From contig NZ_FOCJ01000005.1 in the NCBI RefSeq assembly GCF_900110075.1, forward strand, positions 186,001-250,000: DNA of 64,000 nt, given 5' to 3'. The notes beneath the pieces are model-generated. The model was given only the letters and a program-made list of their open reading frames with translations, was not told where the DNA came from and made no database searches. Position 1 is the stretch's first letter. Each line of letters begins with the position of its first letter. Source of the DNA: Paenibacillus sp. OV219. GTDB taxonomy: Bacteria > Bacillota > Bacilli > Paenibacillales > Paenibacillaceae. Below, one piece after another: positions 33,824-43,067 of the stretch. The position numbers were made by a program, and so were the translations under genes.

Positions 33824-33879
33824 ATTCGCCCTCCACGTAGTATATCGGAAGTGGTTCAGCATGCATGCATGAGTCAGAT

Positions 33880-33899
33880 GTGAGTGAACGTTCACTCAC
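33880..33899. promoter_or_regulatory. TetR-type operator, aminotransferase side
   Basis: This perfect 20-bp palindrome GTGAGTGAACGTTCACTCAC is identical to the one at 33979-33998. It begins about 7 bp downstream of the leftward -10 box, so a bound repressor would cover the start of transcription. Confidence 0.9.
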
Positions 33900-33905
33900 G
33901 ACTTC

Positions 33906-33933
33906 AGTATAGTTGGCTATCGCCAGTTGTCAA
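33906..33933 (-). promoter_or_regulatory. Promoter of the aminotransferase-aldolase-ALDH operon
   Basis: On the reverse strand TTGACA (33928-33933) and TATACT (33906-33911) are separated by 16 bp, close to a consensus sigma-A promoter, immediately before the palindromic operator. Confidence 0.78.
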
Positions 33934-33950
33934 CAGAATTATCTGAATGA

Positions 33951-33978
33951 TTGCAATAGTCGAATTATGTGCTAGAAT
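33951..33978 (+). promoter_or_regulatory. Promoter of the tetR-FGGY kinase unit
   Basis: TTGCAA (33951-33956) and TAGAAT (33973-33978) are 16 bp apart. The second operator starts right after the -10 box. Confidence 0.72.
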
Positions 33979-33998
33979 GTGAGTGAACGTTCACTCAC
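33979..33998. promoter_or_regulatory. TetR-type operator, tetR side
   Basis: This is the second perfect copy of GTGAGTGAACGTTCACTCAC. It directly follows the rightward -10 box and ends 18 bp before the tetR start codon. The two copies are 99 bp apart centre to centre. Confidence 0.9.
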
Positions 33999-34016
33999 TG
34001 ACTCGAGGTGTTCCTT

Positions 34017-34670
34017 ATGCTTGAATCCTATTACACAGATTCTTTCAAGAAAATATCGCAAGAAAAGCAAGATAAAATATTAAATGCGGCCATTATCGAA
34101 TTTGCTGAACACGGTTTTGACAGCGCTAACATAAATCAGATTGCCCAGAAAGCAGAAATTAGCGTCGGCTCTCTCTATAAATATTTTGGCAGCAAAGAAG
34201 AATTGTATCTCATGATCATTCGAATCGGAATTGAATCCACCAAGAAAGTGCTCGAGGAGATTATGTTGGGTGAGCAAGATTTCCTCAGCCGCATAGAACG
34301 GATCATAAGGACGATTCAGCTCCAATCTCGGGAGAATCTTCATCTAACGAGGCTATATAATATTATGGCAGCAGAGAGCAAATCCGAGCTAGCAGGCAGA
34401 ATTGTGTCCGAGATGGAGAACGACACTGCCGGGCTCTATGCTTCGTTCATTGCAGAAGCACAAGCCTCCCACTCGATTCGAGCTGATATTCATCCGCAAT
34501 TATTTGCTTTTTTTCTCGATAACCTCTTCATTACGCTGCAATTCTCCTATTCGAGCGATTATTACAAAGAACGGCTGCGGACGTTTGCAGGCATTGATAT
34601 TCACGATCAGGATGAGCTTGTGGCAGAGCAGCTAATAAAGTTTATTAAGGGAGCTTTCTTCTTGAATTGA
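34017..34670 (+). CDS. TetR/AcrR family repressor
   Basis: The 217-residue regulator has an N-terminal TetR helix-turn-helix (ILNAAIIEFAEHGF with ANINQIAQKAEISVGSLYKYFGSKEEL). A ligand-binding C-terminal domain of about 150 residues follows. I chose the ATG at 34017, with GAGGTG 6 nt upstream; the GTG at 34008 lies within that site. Two identical palindromes flank the divergent promoters between it and the aminotransferase gene, so it very likely represses both directions until a pathway intermediate binds. The FGGY kinase follows 38 bp downstream. Confidence 0.93.
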   Translation: MLESYYTDSFKKISQEKQDKILNAAIIEFAEHGFDSANINQIAQKAEISVGSLYKYFGSKEELYLMIIRIGIESTKKVLEEIMLGEQDFLSRIERIIRTIQLQSRENLHLTRLYNIMAAESKSELAGRIVSEMENDTAGLYASFIAEAQASHSIRADIHPQLFAFFLDNLFITLQFSYSSDYYKERLRTFAGIDIHDQDELVAEQLIKFIKGAFFLN

Positions 34671-34708
34671 GTGAAATTGACCCATTCCGTGCGAGAGGAT
34701 GCTAGAAC

Positions 34709-36310
34709 ATGCCTTGTTATGTGATTGCGTATGACGTAGGAACTACTGGGATCAAGACCTGTCTCATTGAAGTTACGGACACGATTAAGCTGGTGGCTTC
34801 CGCAACGGAGCACTATAAGCTATATGTAATGGAGAATGGCGGCGTTGAGCAGGAGCCTCAGGATTGGTGGGATGCGATGTGCATCACAACGGAGCGCGTA
34901 CTTGAGAAATCAGGCCTCCCTGCCGGAAGTATTCAAGGGATATCGTTCTGTGCCCAGATGCAAGGGCTCGTTCTCGTCGACAAGCACGGTGTTCCGCTGC
35001 GGCGTGCCATGAGTTATATGGATCATCGGGCGAAGCGTGAGCTGAAGGAAGGTATCGCGAATGGCTTGCAGATTGCTGGAGCGAATGTCTTCAAGCTGCT
35101 CAAATCATTGGCCATTACTGGCGCCGTCGCATCGAGCGTCAAAGACCCGGTCTGGAAGTACAAATGGGTGCAGCGTAATGAGCCTGCCATATTCAGCAAG
35201 GTATTCAAGTGGCTTGATGTGAAGGAATATCTCATCTGCAAATGTACAGGTGAGTTCATTATGACCCAAGACAGCGCATTCGCTGCCCTGCTCTATGATA
35301 CTCGTAAAGGCAAAGAGTGCTTTAGCGAAGCGGTGTGCAGTATGTACGGTGTCGATATGACCCACCTCCCTCGCATCGTCCGTAGCACTGATAGGGTAGG
35401 AGGCCTCACGAAGGAAGCTGCATCCCAGCTGAATCTGGCGGAAGGTACTCCTGTGTTCGGCGGCGGCGGCGATGTTTCGCTCATTGGTGTAGGTGCTGGC
35501 GCAGTCGAGCCTGGCAGCACACATATTTATTCGGGCACATCCGGCTGGGTATCAACCGTCGTGAACCGTCAAGTCGTGGATGCATCGGCGATGATTGCTG
35601 CGATTGTAGGTGCGAATCATGGGACGTTCAACTATTTTGCAGAGCTTGAGACTGCTGGAAAATGTTTGGAATGGGTCAAGGATCATCTTGCGCTCGATGA
35701 GATCAACATCTATCTGGAGAAGAAGCATGTGTCGGAGGCTTATGAATCGCATTATGAAAGCCTATACGATTACATGATGGATGCGATAAAGAACGTACCT
35801 GCCGGCAGCAACGGGGTTATCTTCACGCCATGGCTGCATGGCAATAGATGCCCTTTTGAGGATGCCAATGCGCGCGGCATGTTCTTCAACATTGGACTCG
35901 AAACCGGGAAGACCGAGATGATTCACGCGGTGCTCGAAGGGATTTGTTATCACCTCAGATGGCATCTGGAAGCGCAGGAGAAGAAAGTGAAGACGTCGCC
36001 CGTGATCCGTTTCGTCGGCGGCGGTGCACTCGCTCCCCTCACCTGCCAAATGCTGTCCGATATTCTCGGCCGCGATGTTGAGACCGTCGACAACCCGCAT
36101 AACGTTGGAGCTGTCGGCGCGGCGATCGTTGCAGCTGTTGGCCTTGGTTGGATTGACAAGATCGACGACGCCAAGAAGCTGATTAAGGCGAGTGTGCGAT
36201 ACACGCCTAATCGAATGAATAAAGCCATACATGACAGGAACTTCAAAGTGTTCAAGGCGTTATACAAGAACAATAAGAAAGACTTTCTACTGCTTAATGC
36301 AAGCAAGTAA
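34709..36310 (+). CDS. FGGY-family carbohydrate kinase
   Basis: The 533-residue kinase has AYDVGTTGIKT at the N-terminus, GISFCAQMQGLVLVD, GGGGDVSLIGVGAG in the middle, SGTSGWVS, and a C-terminal VRFVGGGALAPLTC loop. It is a xylulokinase-like member, but the substrate loop differs (CAQMQG instead of SGQMHG), and it is longer than the XylB at 13239-14741. It should phosphorylate a ketose or polyol. Being downstream of the TetR gene on the same strand, it is controlled with the divergent aldolase operon, which suggests that kinase and aldolase act in sequence. Confidence 0.92.
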   Translation: MPCYVIAYDVGTTGIKTCLIEVTDTIKLVASATEHYKLYVMENGGVEQEPQDWWDAMCITTERVLEKSGLPAGSIQGISFCAQMQGLVLVDKHGVPLRRAMSYMDHRAKRELKEGIANGLQIAGANVFKLLKSLAITGAVASSVKDPVWKYKWVQRNEPAIFSKVFKWLDVKEYLICKCTGEFIMTQDSAFAALLYDTRKGKECFSEAVCSMYGVDMTHLPRIVRSTDRVGGLTKEAASQLNLAEGTPVFGGGGDVSLIGVGAGAVEPGSTHIYSGTSGWVSTVVNRQVVDASAMIAAIVGANHGTFNYFAELETAGKCLEWVKDHLALDEINIYLEKKHVSEAYESHYESLYDYMMDAIKNVPAGSNGVIFTPWLHGNRCPFEDANARGMFFNIGLETGKTEMIHAVLEGICYHLRWHLEAQEKKVKTSPVIRFVGGGALAPLTCQMLSDILGRDVETVDNPHNVGAVGAAIVAAVGLGWIDKIDDAKKLIKASVRYTPNRMNKAIHDRNFKVFKALYKNNKKDFLLLNASK

Positions 36311-36349
36311 GGCGCCTCTCAGCATGATCGCGCATCGCTCACCACACCT

Positions 36350-36567
36350 TATCGCACAAATCGGAGTCCGAGAGACCATATAAGTTCTCTCAGCTCCGAA
36401 ACCAACTATATATGCCGCCGAGAGATCAAATACGTGCTCTCAGCGTGAAAAACCACTATGTATCGCACAAATCCGAGCCTGAGAGACCATATATGTTCTC
36501 TCGGCTCCGTAACCAACTTTATATGTCGCCGAGAGATCAAATACGTGCTCTCAGCATGTGAATCCCT
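36350..36567. repeat. Two imperfect 111-bp direct repeats with internal hairpins
   Basis: Unit 1 starts at 36350 and unit 2 at 36461, both with TATCGCACAAAT. Each unit carries two GAGAGA...TCTCTC-type stem-loops with arms about 12-17 nt apart (for example CGAGAGATCA and GTGCTCTCAG), joined by an A/T-rich stretch. A fragment CTCTCAGCATG at 36316-36326 looks like the end of a further unit. The array fills the 274-bp gap between the FGGY kinase gene and the VOC pseudogene. There are no distinct spacers, so it is not a CRISPR array. It is probably a Paenibacillus-type intergenic repeat of unknown role. Confidence 0.85.
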
Positions 36568-36584
36568 CGCTCGCCCTGCAACCC

Positions 36585-37013
36585 TCACTCATAATACCAA
36601 ACATGCTCCTTTGTATAGCCGCCCCAAGCGATGAGCTTGTTCCCGTTGATATCATAGAAATGAAATGCCCAGCCGCAGCCGAGATCTCCTTCGATTGGAC
36701 TAACCGTAATTCCGGCTTCGACTAACCGGCTGTGAAGCTGTTCGAGATTGGGAATCCTCTAACAGACGCGGACGCGGTAATTGTCCGCATTCTTTACATA
36801 CCAGTAGCTCGTTTCATCTGAGTGATCAGGGTGAAACAAACAGATGCGGCAACCTGATTCGAGCCTCAATTCTGCTATGCCAAGCACGGGTTAAACTAAC
36901 TCGAAGCCTAAATAATCCACGTACCATTTTGCCGACTGCTCAATGTCTTTGACCGGAATTTCGAGCGTAAAATCTTTGACGACCTGCTGTTTCACGCTTG
37001 TCTGTTCTGCCAT
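36585..37013 (-). pseudogene. VOC superfamily protein, disrupted by two in-frame stop codons
   Basis: The reverse strand encodes a full VOC protein from an ATG at 37013 (AGGAGTGG upstream) to a TGA at 36585. The frame shows VKDFTLEIPVKDIEQSAKWY, LRLESGCRICLFHPD, and HFYDINGNKLIAWGGY at the end. The 143-codon frame is otherwise intact but carries TAA at codon 41 (36891-36893) and TAG at codon 85 (36759-36761). With two different stops, recoding is unlikely and this is best called a recent pseudogene. It is a relative of the VOC gene at 10924-11352. Confidence 0.85.
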
Positions 37014-37100
37014 TACGATCCACTCCTATAATTGGAAATTTATCACATAACAACTATATTCGCGTGTTGTAATACGGCTTCCTCCTGATCTCTTCAATTA

Positions 37101-37137
37101 AAAAAGCAGCCGATCCTCATTAGAGATCGACTGCTTG
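37101..37137 (-). terminator. Rho-independent terminator of cysJI
   Basis: A 12-bp stem (37104-37115 with 37125-37136, one G-U pair) is followed by six T residues on the reverse strand, 13 bp after the cysI stop. Confidence 0.92.
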
Positions 37138-37149
37138 CATAACAACTAT

Positions 37150-38871
37150 CTAATCGTGGAAATCAAGTCCCGAATGAACTTCCTTCACATATTCCGCGCG
37201 GATGCAGAAGTCTCCGAAGTGCTCGCCATCCTTACGCTCCTTCGCATACTGGAGCAGGATCGGACGCAGTTCACTCAGAATTTCGTTCTCGCCAATATTC
37301 TCGCGGAACAGCTTGTTGAGCCGGTTGCCGGCAAAGCCGCCGCCCAAATACATATTGTATTTGCCAGGCGCTTTACCGATGAACGAAACCTCCGCCAAAG
37401 CCGGTCGGGCGCAGCCGTTCGGACAGCCAGTCATTCGAATGACGATCTCATCGTCGCGCAATCCAGCTTCTTCCATCACCAGATCGAGCTTATCGATCAG
37501 CGTAGGCAGATAACGCTCCGATTCCGCCATCGCGAGGCCGCAAGTCGGCAATGCGACACAAGCCATCGAATTACGCCGCAGCGCCGAATAAATCGCTCCG
37601 TCCGTCAGCTTGTAGGTCTCAATAAGCTGATCGATTTTCTTCTTCCGCTGGCTGGATACATTCCCGATAATGAGGTTCTGGTTAGGCGTAAGACGGAAGT
37701 CCCCTTTATGAATCTTCGCAATCTCGCGCAGCCCTGTCATCAGCTGATAGCCGCCGTCATCCTTCACACGGCCATTCTGTATAAACAACGTATAATGCCA
37801 GTTGTTGTTGCTTCCCTTCACCCAGCCGTACCGATCTCCATTATGGTCAAAATGATACGAACGAGCTTCTTCTAGCTTCCAGCCCAAACGCAGCTGCAGC
37901 TCTTGAATAAACCATTCGAGTCCGCGATCGTCAATCGTATATTTGAAGCGCGCGTGCTTGCGAACCGCACGGTCTCCGTAATCCCGCTGAATCATAACGG
38001 TTTTCTCCGCAACATCAATCATCTGCTCTGGCGTAATGAATCCGATCGTACGCGCGACCTGCGGATACGTCTTCGGATCACCGTGCGACATACCCATGCC
38101 GCCGCCGACCACAACATTGAAGCCGAGTAACCGGCCATTCTCATGAATGGCGATGAAACCGAGGTCTTGAGAGAATACATCGACTTCATTCGCAGGCGGA
38201 ATCGCGATGCCGATCTTAAATTTACGTGGTAAATAGACTTTGCCGTAGATCGGTTCCTGTTCGACTCCGTCATCACTGCTTGCAACCTTCTCCTCGTCGA
38301 GCCACAATTCATGGTAAGCCCTTGTATGCGGATCAAGATGGTTACTTACCCGTTTTGCCCACTCATAGACCTCTTCATGTACTTCGGACAGATAAGGGTT
38401 CGGGTTGCACATCACGTTACGGTTAACGTCACCACAGGCAGCAAGCGTGTTAAGCAGCTCCTCATTCACTTCTTGGATAACCTGTTTCATATTCCATTTG
38501 ATTACGCCATGCAGCTGGAATGACTGCCTTGTCGTCAACCGAATCGTATCATTCGCATACTTCTGCGCGACTCGATCCATCATTAGCCACTGCTCCGGCG
38601 AGACGATACCACCGGCCGCGCGAACACGAACCATGAACTGATAGGCAGGCTCTAGCTTCTGCCGATTCCGCTCATTACGGACATCGCGGTCATCCTGCAT
38701 ATAGCTGCCATGGAATTTCATGAGCCGGTTGTCATCTTCCGAGATTGAGCCAGTTATCCGATCCTTCAAAGTCTCTTCTAGCGTTCCACGCAAATAATCG
38801 CTTCTTTCCTTGATCGCCTCTACATCGCTATGCGGTGCACTGTTCTTCGACAGCAAGTTATTGTCTGACAT
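37150..38871 (-). CDS. cysI: Assimilatory sulfite reductase (NADPH) hemoprotein subunit
   Basis: The 573-residue siroheme and [4Fe-4S] protein reduces sulfite to sulfide. It has [30 protein letters not shown], and the cluster-binding cysteines in [20 protein letters not shown] together with [12 protein letters not shown]. The length is normal for CysI. The ATG at 38871 has AAGGAGG upstream, and the gene follows cysJ by 14 nt. It acts with the CysJ flavoprotein in the cytoplasm in the sulfate assimilation route. Confidence 0.97.
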   Translation of the reverse strand: MSDNNLLSKNSAPHSDVEAIKERSDYLRGTLEETLKDRITGSISEDDNRLMKFHGSYMQDDRDVRNERNRQKLEPAYQFMVRVRAAGGIVSPEQWLMMDRVAQKYANDTIRLTTRQSFQLHGVIKWNMKQVIQEVNEELLNTLAACGDVNRNVMCNPNPYLSEVHEEVYEWAKRVSNHLDPHTRAYHELWLDEEKVASSDDGVEQEPIYGKVYLPRKFKIGIAIPPANEVDVFSQDLGFIAIHENGRLLGFNVVVGGGMGMSHGDPKTYPQVARTIGFITPEQMIDVAEKTVMIQRDYGDRAVRKHARFKYTIDDRGLEWFIQELQLRLGWKLEEARSYHFDHNGDRYGWVKGSNNNWHYTLFIQNGRVKDDGGYQLMTGLREIAKIHKGDFRLTPNQNLIIGNVSSQRKKKIDQLIETYKLTDGAIYSALRRNSMACVALPTCGLAMAESERYLPTLIDKLDLVMEEAGLRDDEIVIRMTGCPNGCARPALAEVSFIGKAPGKYNMYLGGGFAGNRLNKLFRENIGENEILSELRPILLQYAKERKDGEHFGDFCIRAEYVKEVHSGLDFHD

Positions 38872-38885
38872 TCTCGCTAACCTCC

Positions 38886-40733
38886 TTAATAGACATCTCG
38901 TTGATAGCGTCTCTCTTGCTGCATCTTCGACAAGTACGCAGCAGCGTCCTCTTCGTTTAAGCCGCCTTCCTGCCTAATAATGGCTAGCAGTGTTGCGTGA
39001 ACATCATGCGCCATCTTCTTCTCATCACCGCAAATATAGACAACGGCTCCCTCTTGCAGCCATTGATACAAGTCCTTACTGTGCTCCTGCATACGATGCT
39101 GGACGTACACTTTCTGATCCGTATCCCGCGAGAATGCGACATCCATCCGAGTCAGAACGCCTTCTTTCAGCCAGCGCTGCCATTCCACTTGATAGAGGAA
39201 GTCCGAAGCGAAATGCTGATCGCCATAGAACAACCACGACTTCCCTTCCACACCAAGCTCTTCCCGCTCACCTAGGAAAGCTCGGAATGGAGCCACTCCT
39301 GTTCCGGGACCAATCATAATAATTGGCGTCTCCGGGTTCGATGGCAGCTTGAAATTCGGGTTCTCTTGCACGAAGAGCGGCAGCTCTTGGCCGGATTCCA
39401 ACCGCTCGGATACGAATGTCGAGCAGACGCCATAGCGGACTCTTCCCAGGCTCTCATAGTGCACCTTGCGAATCGTCAGATGAACTTCTTCCGGATAAGC
39501 TTTCGCACTGCTTGCGATGGAGTATAGTCTTGGAGGCAGTTTGCGCAGCTGAGCGGTGAACGCCTTAGCGCTTAGCCCCTTCAAGTCATAATCCTGTACC
39601 AGATCTAGCAGATCCCGGCCTCTGCAGTACGATCTGAGCTCCCCTTCTTGACCTGGCGCGAGCAGCTGCTTCAATCCGCTATCTGGGGCTACCTCTGCAA
39701 GCTGTTCAATTAACACAGGCGTAAGCACCGTAATCTCATAATGGCTTGTAAGAGCTTCCTTGAGCGGAATACGCTCTGAACTCTTCCGAAGAGGAACTTG
39801 TGCATCCGGCTGCCACTCCATCGCTTCAATCAGCTCATCGACGAGACGCGGATGATTCTGCGGATAGATGCCAACGCTGTCTCCAGGCTCATATTGGATG
39901 CCAGAGCCTTCTAATGAAATCTCGAGATGGCGTGTTTCTCTCTCAGCACCACGTCCGTTCAAGTTCAAATTCTCAAGCACATTCGCTTGAAAAGGATTGG
40001 ATCTCGTATATTCCGTTTCCGTCGATTGTCCGCTCCGTTCGGCAGCAACACCGACTCCAGCTGCCGATACAGATACAGTCTCCGACGCAGCTGCGGACTG
40101 TCCCACTGCTTGCAGCACGCTCGTTAGCCACTCCTGCGCTGAGTCCTCGAAGTCGACATCGCAATCAATACGTGTAGCAATTCGCTTCGCGCCAAGCTCT
40201 TCCAGCCGAGTATCGAAATCTCTACCAGTCTTGCAGAAGAATTCATAGGATGTGTCGCCAAGCGCAAGTACAGAGAAAGACATTTCTTTCAGCTGTGGAG
40301 CCCGTTTGCTGTGGAGATATTCGTAGAACGAGATTGCATTGTCAGGCGGATCGCCTTCACCGTGCGTACTCACGACGATGAATAAATTCTCAATCTTCTT
40401 GAGCGTGTTTGGCTTAAAATCAATCATGGATGATAGCGTGACCTGAAGCCCTTGATCCTGCAGCTTGCCTGCAAGCTTCTTCGCCAGCTTGTGGCTGTTG
40501 CCGGTTTGCGAACCGAAGAGAACGGTCGCTTCCTTCGAAACCGCAACCGCCGGTGCACTCGCCGAAGGTGCTCCTTGCACTGCAACCGCGCCACCTGCTT
40601 GTAATCCAACCTGCTGATAAGCAGCCAAATAGCCGCTTAACCAAATCTTCTGTACTTCTGACAGCGTAGGAAGCAAGCGGTTCAGCAATTCAACCTGCTC
40701 TTGTCCGAATGGACTGTTCGTTACTTGCAGCAT
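38886..40733 (-). CDS. cysJ: Assimilatory sulfite reductase (NADPH) flavoprotein subunit
   Basis: The 615-residue protein has an N-terminal flavodoxin domain ([32 protein letters not shown]), then a FAD-binding domain ([21 protein letters not shown]) and a C-terminal NADPH-binding domain ([19 protein letters not shown]). It passes electrons from NADPH through FAD and FMN to CysI. I chose the ATG at 40733 because GAGGTG lies 10 nt upstream and [13 protein letters not shown] is the usual N-terminus. The leader of about 370 bp contains a terminator-like hairpin (40902-40926) and a small CCGA/TCGG inverted repeat near 40772-40783. Confidence 0.97.
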   Translation of the reverse strand: MLQVTNSPFGQEQVELLNRLLPTLSEVQKIWLSGYLAAYQQVGLQAGGAVAVQGAPSASAPAVAVSKEATVLFGSQTGNSHKLAKKLAGKLQDQGLQVTLSSMIDFKPNTLKKIENLFIVVSTHGEGDPPDNAISFYEYLHSKRAPQLKEMSFSVLALGDTSYEFFCKTGRDFDTRLEELGAKRIATRIDCDVDFEDSAQEWLTSVLQAVGQSAAASETVSVSAAGVGVAAERSGQSTETEYTRSNPFQANVLENLNLNGRGAERETRHLEISLEGSGIQYEPGDSVGIYPQNHPRLVDELIEAMEWQPDAQVPLRKSSERIPLKEALTSHYEITVLTPVLIEQLAEVAPDSGLKQLLAPGQEGELRSYCRGRDLLDLVQDYDLKGLSAKAFTAQLRKLPPRLYSIASSAKAYPEEVHLTIRKVHYESLGRVRYGVCSTFVSERLESGQELPLFVQENPNFKLPSNPETPIIMIGPGTGVAPFRAFLGEREELGVEGKSWLFYGDQHFASDFLYQVEWQRWLKEGVLTRMDVAFSRDTDQKVYVQHRMQEHSKDLYQWLQEGAVVYICGDEKKMAHDVHATLLAIIRQEGGLNEEDAAAYLSKMQQERRYQRDVY

Positions 40734-41104
40734 CTCTTTCGTACACCTCACTCAGGGTAATATGAATTATTCCGAGCATTCGGATATCAATTACAAACAT
40801 TCATATATTTACCCTACCACGCCTTGCTCGTATGAACAACACAATTGATTTTATAACATTAATAAGGTATTCCAATAAAGCAACAAAAAAGCAACAAAAA
40901 TGCAGCCGAAACGTGTGAGCGACTGCTTCTAGTAGCTTGAAATTATAATTTGCTAGCAGTCCCGTCCATTATGGCGGTCCTATATATCATTCACTCAGTC
41001 TATATTCGACTCAAAGCAGATCAGCAGTCAGGTATCTGACAAGACAACCGCCACATAGTCTAATACATGGAAGGTATGCGATATTTGACGGGGGGTTATG
41101 AAGC
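40734..41104. other. 371-bp divergent intergenic region with an orphan terminator-like hairpin
   Basis: The region separates cysJ (reverse) from the DUF2935 gene (forward). On the reverse strand a 7-bp stem GCAGTCG/CGGCTGC (40902-40926) is followed by T-rich tracts formed by two copies of a GCAACAAAAA repeat. It looks like a Rho-independent terminator, but no reverse-strand gene lies upstream of it. No T-box (AGGGTGG) or SAM-riboswitch core was found. Closer to cysJ there is an inverted repeat CCGAGCATTCGG at 40772-40783 that might bind a LysR-type activator. Confidence 0.5.
40902..40926 (-). terminator. Orphan terminator-like hairpin upstream of cysJ
   Basis: The stem arms resemble those of the terminators at 15797-15832 and 37101-37137 (GCAGCCG...CGACTGC on the plus strand), followed on the reverse strand by TTTTTGTTGCTTTTTTG. 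It could be an attenuator in the cysJ leader or the end of a small RNA. Confidence 0.5.
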
Positions 41105-41923
41105 ATGACGGCGGAAAGCACCTTTGAGGAAGGCGCACGATTCGAGCTCCGATTTTGGCTGCAGATTTTCGGGGATCATTCCAGGTTTATCCATGATAGC
41201 CTTGCTCCAGGAGAGACGATGGAGATTGCTCGTGCTCAGCATTTCATTCAAACCTTCGATCAGGTACTCGCTACAGCGCGGATGAACTTGTCCAGAGAGG
41301 GTATTGCTGCTTTGCTGCAAGTCGTCATTCCGCTAACCATAGAGCTGCGCACCTTTAAATTGCATCTGCTGCAGCGATCTCTCACAGGGAATATCGTCAT
41401 CCACTTGTCCGAGACTTTTCTGAATCATAACGTCAATGAGCTTGAGGAAGGAATGCGTGTATTTGGAGCGTTGACAAACGGACAGCTGCCACCTCCGGGA
41501 CCAGCTGTTCATCAGCATCTCGTATGGCTTCAAGATGCCATCGGACATTCCAGCAGCTTAGCCATCGAATTTGATCTTGTGGAGAAAGGTTGGATTAATA
41601 GAAGCACGGAATTCGATCGTTGTTTTCAAGCGTTGTATCTAAAAGCAATCGAGCTTGCGGGGTATATGCGAACAGGGCTTGCGGACTTCCCTGCTCTACG
41701 CAGATTTAATCAAGACGCCAATGGTGAGATGCGCCTATTCATGAAGTTTCTGACCGAAGTGCAGGAGTTCACGGCGAACAAAGAGCTGCTCGGTACGATG
41801 ACGATTCTGCTTACGGACCATATGTACCGGGAGGAATGCTACTACTTAACGAAGCTGAGTCAAGCAGCGCATGGTCTCGCCCGCCCGGATTGCGATCCAA
41901 CCAAGCCCAGAACCGAGAACTAA
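41105..41923 (+). CDS. DUF2935 protein
   Basis: The 272-residue, all-helical protein is made of two similar halves. The first begins ELRFWLQIFGDHSRFIHDSL and the second has EFTANKELLGTMTILLTDHM with MYREECYYLTKL. This matches the DUF2935 pattern, in which Glu and His residues could bind a di-metal centre. There is no signal peptide. The ATG at 41105 follows a G-rich site (GGGGGG) by 9 nt. It ends 16 bp before the convergent B subunit gene, with no clear terminator between. Function is unknown. Confidence 0.87.
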   Translation: MTAESTFEEGARFELRFWLQIFGDHSRFIHDSLAPGETMEIARAQHFIQTFDQVLATARMNLSREGIAALLQVVIPLTIELRTFKLHLLQRSLTGNIVIHLSETFLNHNVNELEEGMRVFGALTNGQLPPPGPAVHQHLVWLQDAIGHSSSLAIEFDLVEKGWINRSTEFDRCFQALYLKAIELAGYMRTGLADFPALRRFNQDANGEMRLFMKFLTEVQEFTANKELLGTMTILLTDHMYREECYYLTKLSQAAHGLARPDCDPTKPRTEN

Positions 41924-41939
41924 ACAATCTCGCTTGTGC

Positions 41940-43043
41940 TCATTCCAATGAGTCACTTTTACTCTTCCGTTTTATTAGAGAGAATAGCAACAAGACCAGA
42001 GGAATAACAACCTGGAAAGGCAAGGAAACCCATGGCCAAAAATGCTTCTGAAACTCGATTACGTCCAGTTGATTCGGATGAAGAAACAAAGTTAACTCTA
42101 ACAGCGCCAACCCGAGAGGTACAATGAAAATCCGATAATCTCGGCTCCCTACCGTCTGCGCTAATGCTAAAGCGGCAGCATAGAGACAAACACTTAGCAT
42201 CATAAATTCACCAAACACCCAAACGATATACACCAGCGGCTCGATTCGTTCGAAGAAGTCCCCTACTGAAATGTACATTACGGTCGTATACGCGGGGAAA
42301 ATTTGTGTGCTAGAAAGCTCCCCCATTACCATGACATTGAAGAAATGAGTTGAGATCAAAACGATACCGGCTATTCCGATAACAGTGAGGACAGTCTTTT
42401 TCACTTTCTCGGGGCGGTTAATGAATGGGATGATCATGATAAATAACACTGTCTCGCCCAGCGGAGAGGTTGAGATTTGTGCGGCTCCGTCCAGCACGGA
42501 ACCCCAATCTGATTCAAATACAGGCAATAATAAGCTTGGATCCATTTCCGGTATCAATAACAAGGTGAATGATACAATTTGCAGAACGACAATGAGCATT
42601 AATAGAAGTGCGCATCTGCAAATCACTTCAATCCCTTGATAAGCAGCCCACGCCGAAATGGTAATCATAATCAAACCGATGACAACGCTCGGCGTTCGAG
42701 GTAGTAACACGGTTACGGTAAGATCTTCAAAGTTTCTCAAAACGTAAGCTCCCAGCTGGAAGCCGTATCCTGTATACAAAATCCCGATCGCTGTCCCGAT
42801 CCAGGTCCCAAACAGGGTTTTGGCGATATGAATGACGGACTTTTGTGGGAATTTTCCGCACAGTGTCACATATATCCAAGCTATGAATAGCCCAGCAAGG
42901 CTGCCAATGATGGCAGAAATCCATGAATCATGTTCGGAAGTGTAACCGATGGGCAGTGACATGGAGCTTGCGACCATAAATACGAACATGAGAGCCCATA
43001 GCTCTGTATTTGAGATCAGGTTATTGAGTCCATAACTCTTCAT
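41940..43043 (-). CDS. GerB/GerKB-type spore germination permease subunit
   Basis: The 367-residue protein has about ten membrane helices and belongs to the APC-like family of germination B subunits. Typical blocks are ISNTELWALMFVFMVASS, GTWIGTAIGILYTGYGFQLGA and FNVMVMGELSSTQIFPAYT. The usual KQDAW near residue 35 is replaced by EHDSW. B subunits carry the nutrient-binding pocket in the spore inner membrane. It is the last gene of an A-C-D-B operon and follows the D gene by 24 nt, with a good AAGGAAGG ribosome binding site. Confidence 0.94.
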   Translation of the reverse strand: MKSYGLNNLISNTELWALMFVFMVASSMSLPIGYTSEHDSWISAIIGSLAGLFIAWIYVTLCGKFPQKSVIHIAKTLFGTWIGTAIGILYTGYGFQLGAYVLRNFEDLTVTVLLPRTPSVVIGLIMITISAWAAYQGIEVICRCALLLMLIVVLQIVSFTLLLIPEMDPSLLLPVFESDWGSVLDGAAQISTSPLGETVLFIMIIPFINRPEKVKKTVLTVIGIAGIVLISTHFFNVMVMGELSSTQIFPAYTTVMYISVGDFFERIEPLVYIVWVFGEFMMLSVCLYAAALALAQTVGSRDYRIFIVPLGLALLELTLFLHPNQLDVIEFQKHFWPWVSLPFQVVIPLVLLLFSLIKRKSKSDSLE

Positions 43044-43067
43044 CTGTTATTCCCTTCCTTATCTCCA

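Noticed and set aside
36350-36588. CRISPR array or a small protein of repeated residues
   Set aside because: There are only two full units, with no distinct spacers of constant length and no cas genes. The 60-codon reverse frame across it merely reflects the repeat sequence.
36585-37013. Recoding (selenocysteine, pyrrolysine or readthrough) of the stops in the VOC frame
   Set aside because: The two internal stops are different (TAA and TAG), no recoding signals are seen, and the positions are not known functional residues of VOC proteins.
39800-40248. Overlapping plus-strand frames of 125 and 83 codons
   Set aside because: They lie wholly inside cysJ on the opposite strand and show no plausible protein family.
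40752-41104. T-box or SAM riboswitch in the cysJ leader
   Set aside because: No AGGGTGG T-box sequence and no SAM-I core could be found on the reverse strand, although a terminator-like hairpin exists.
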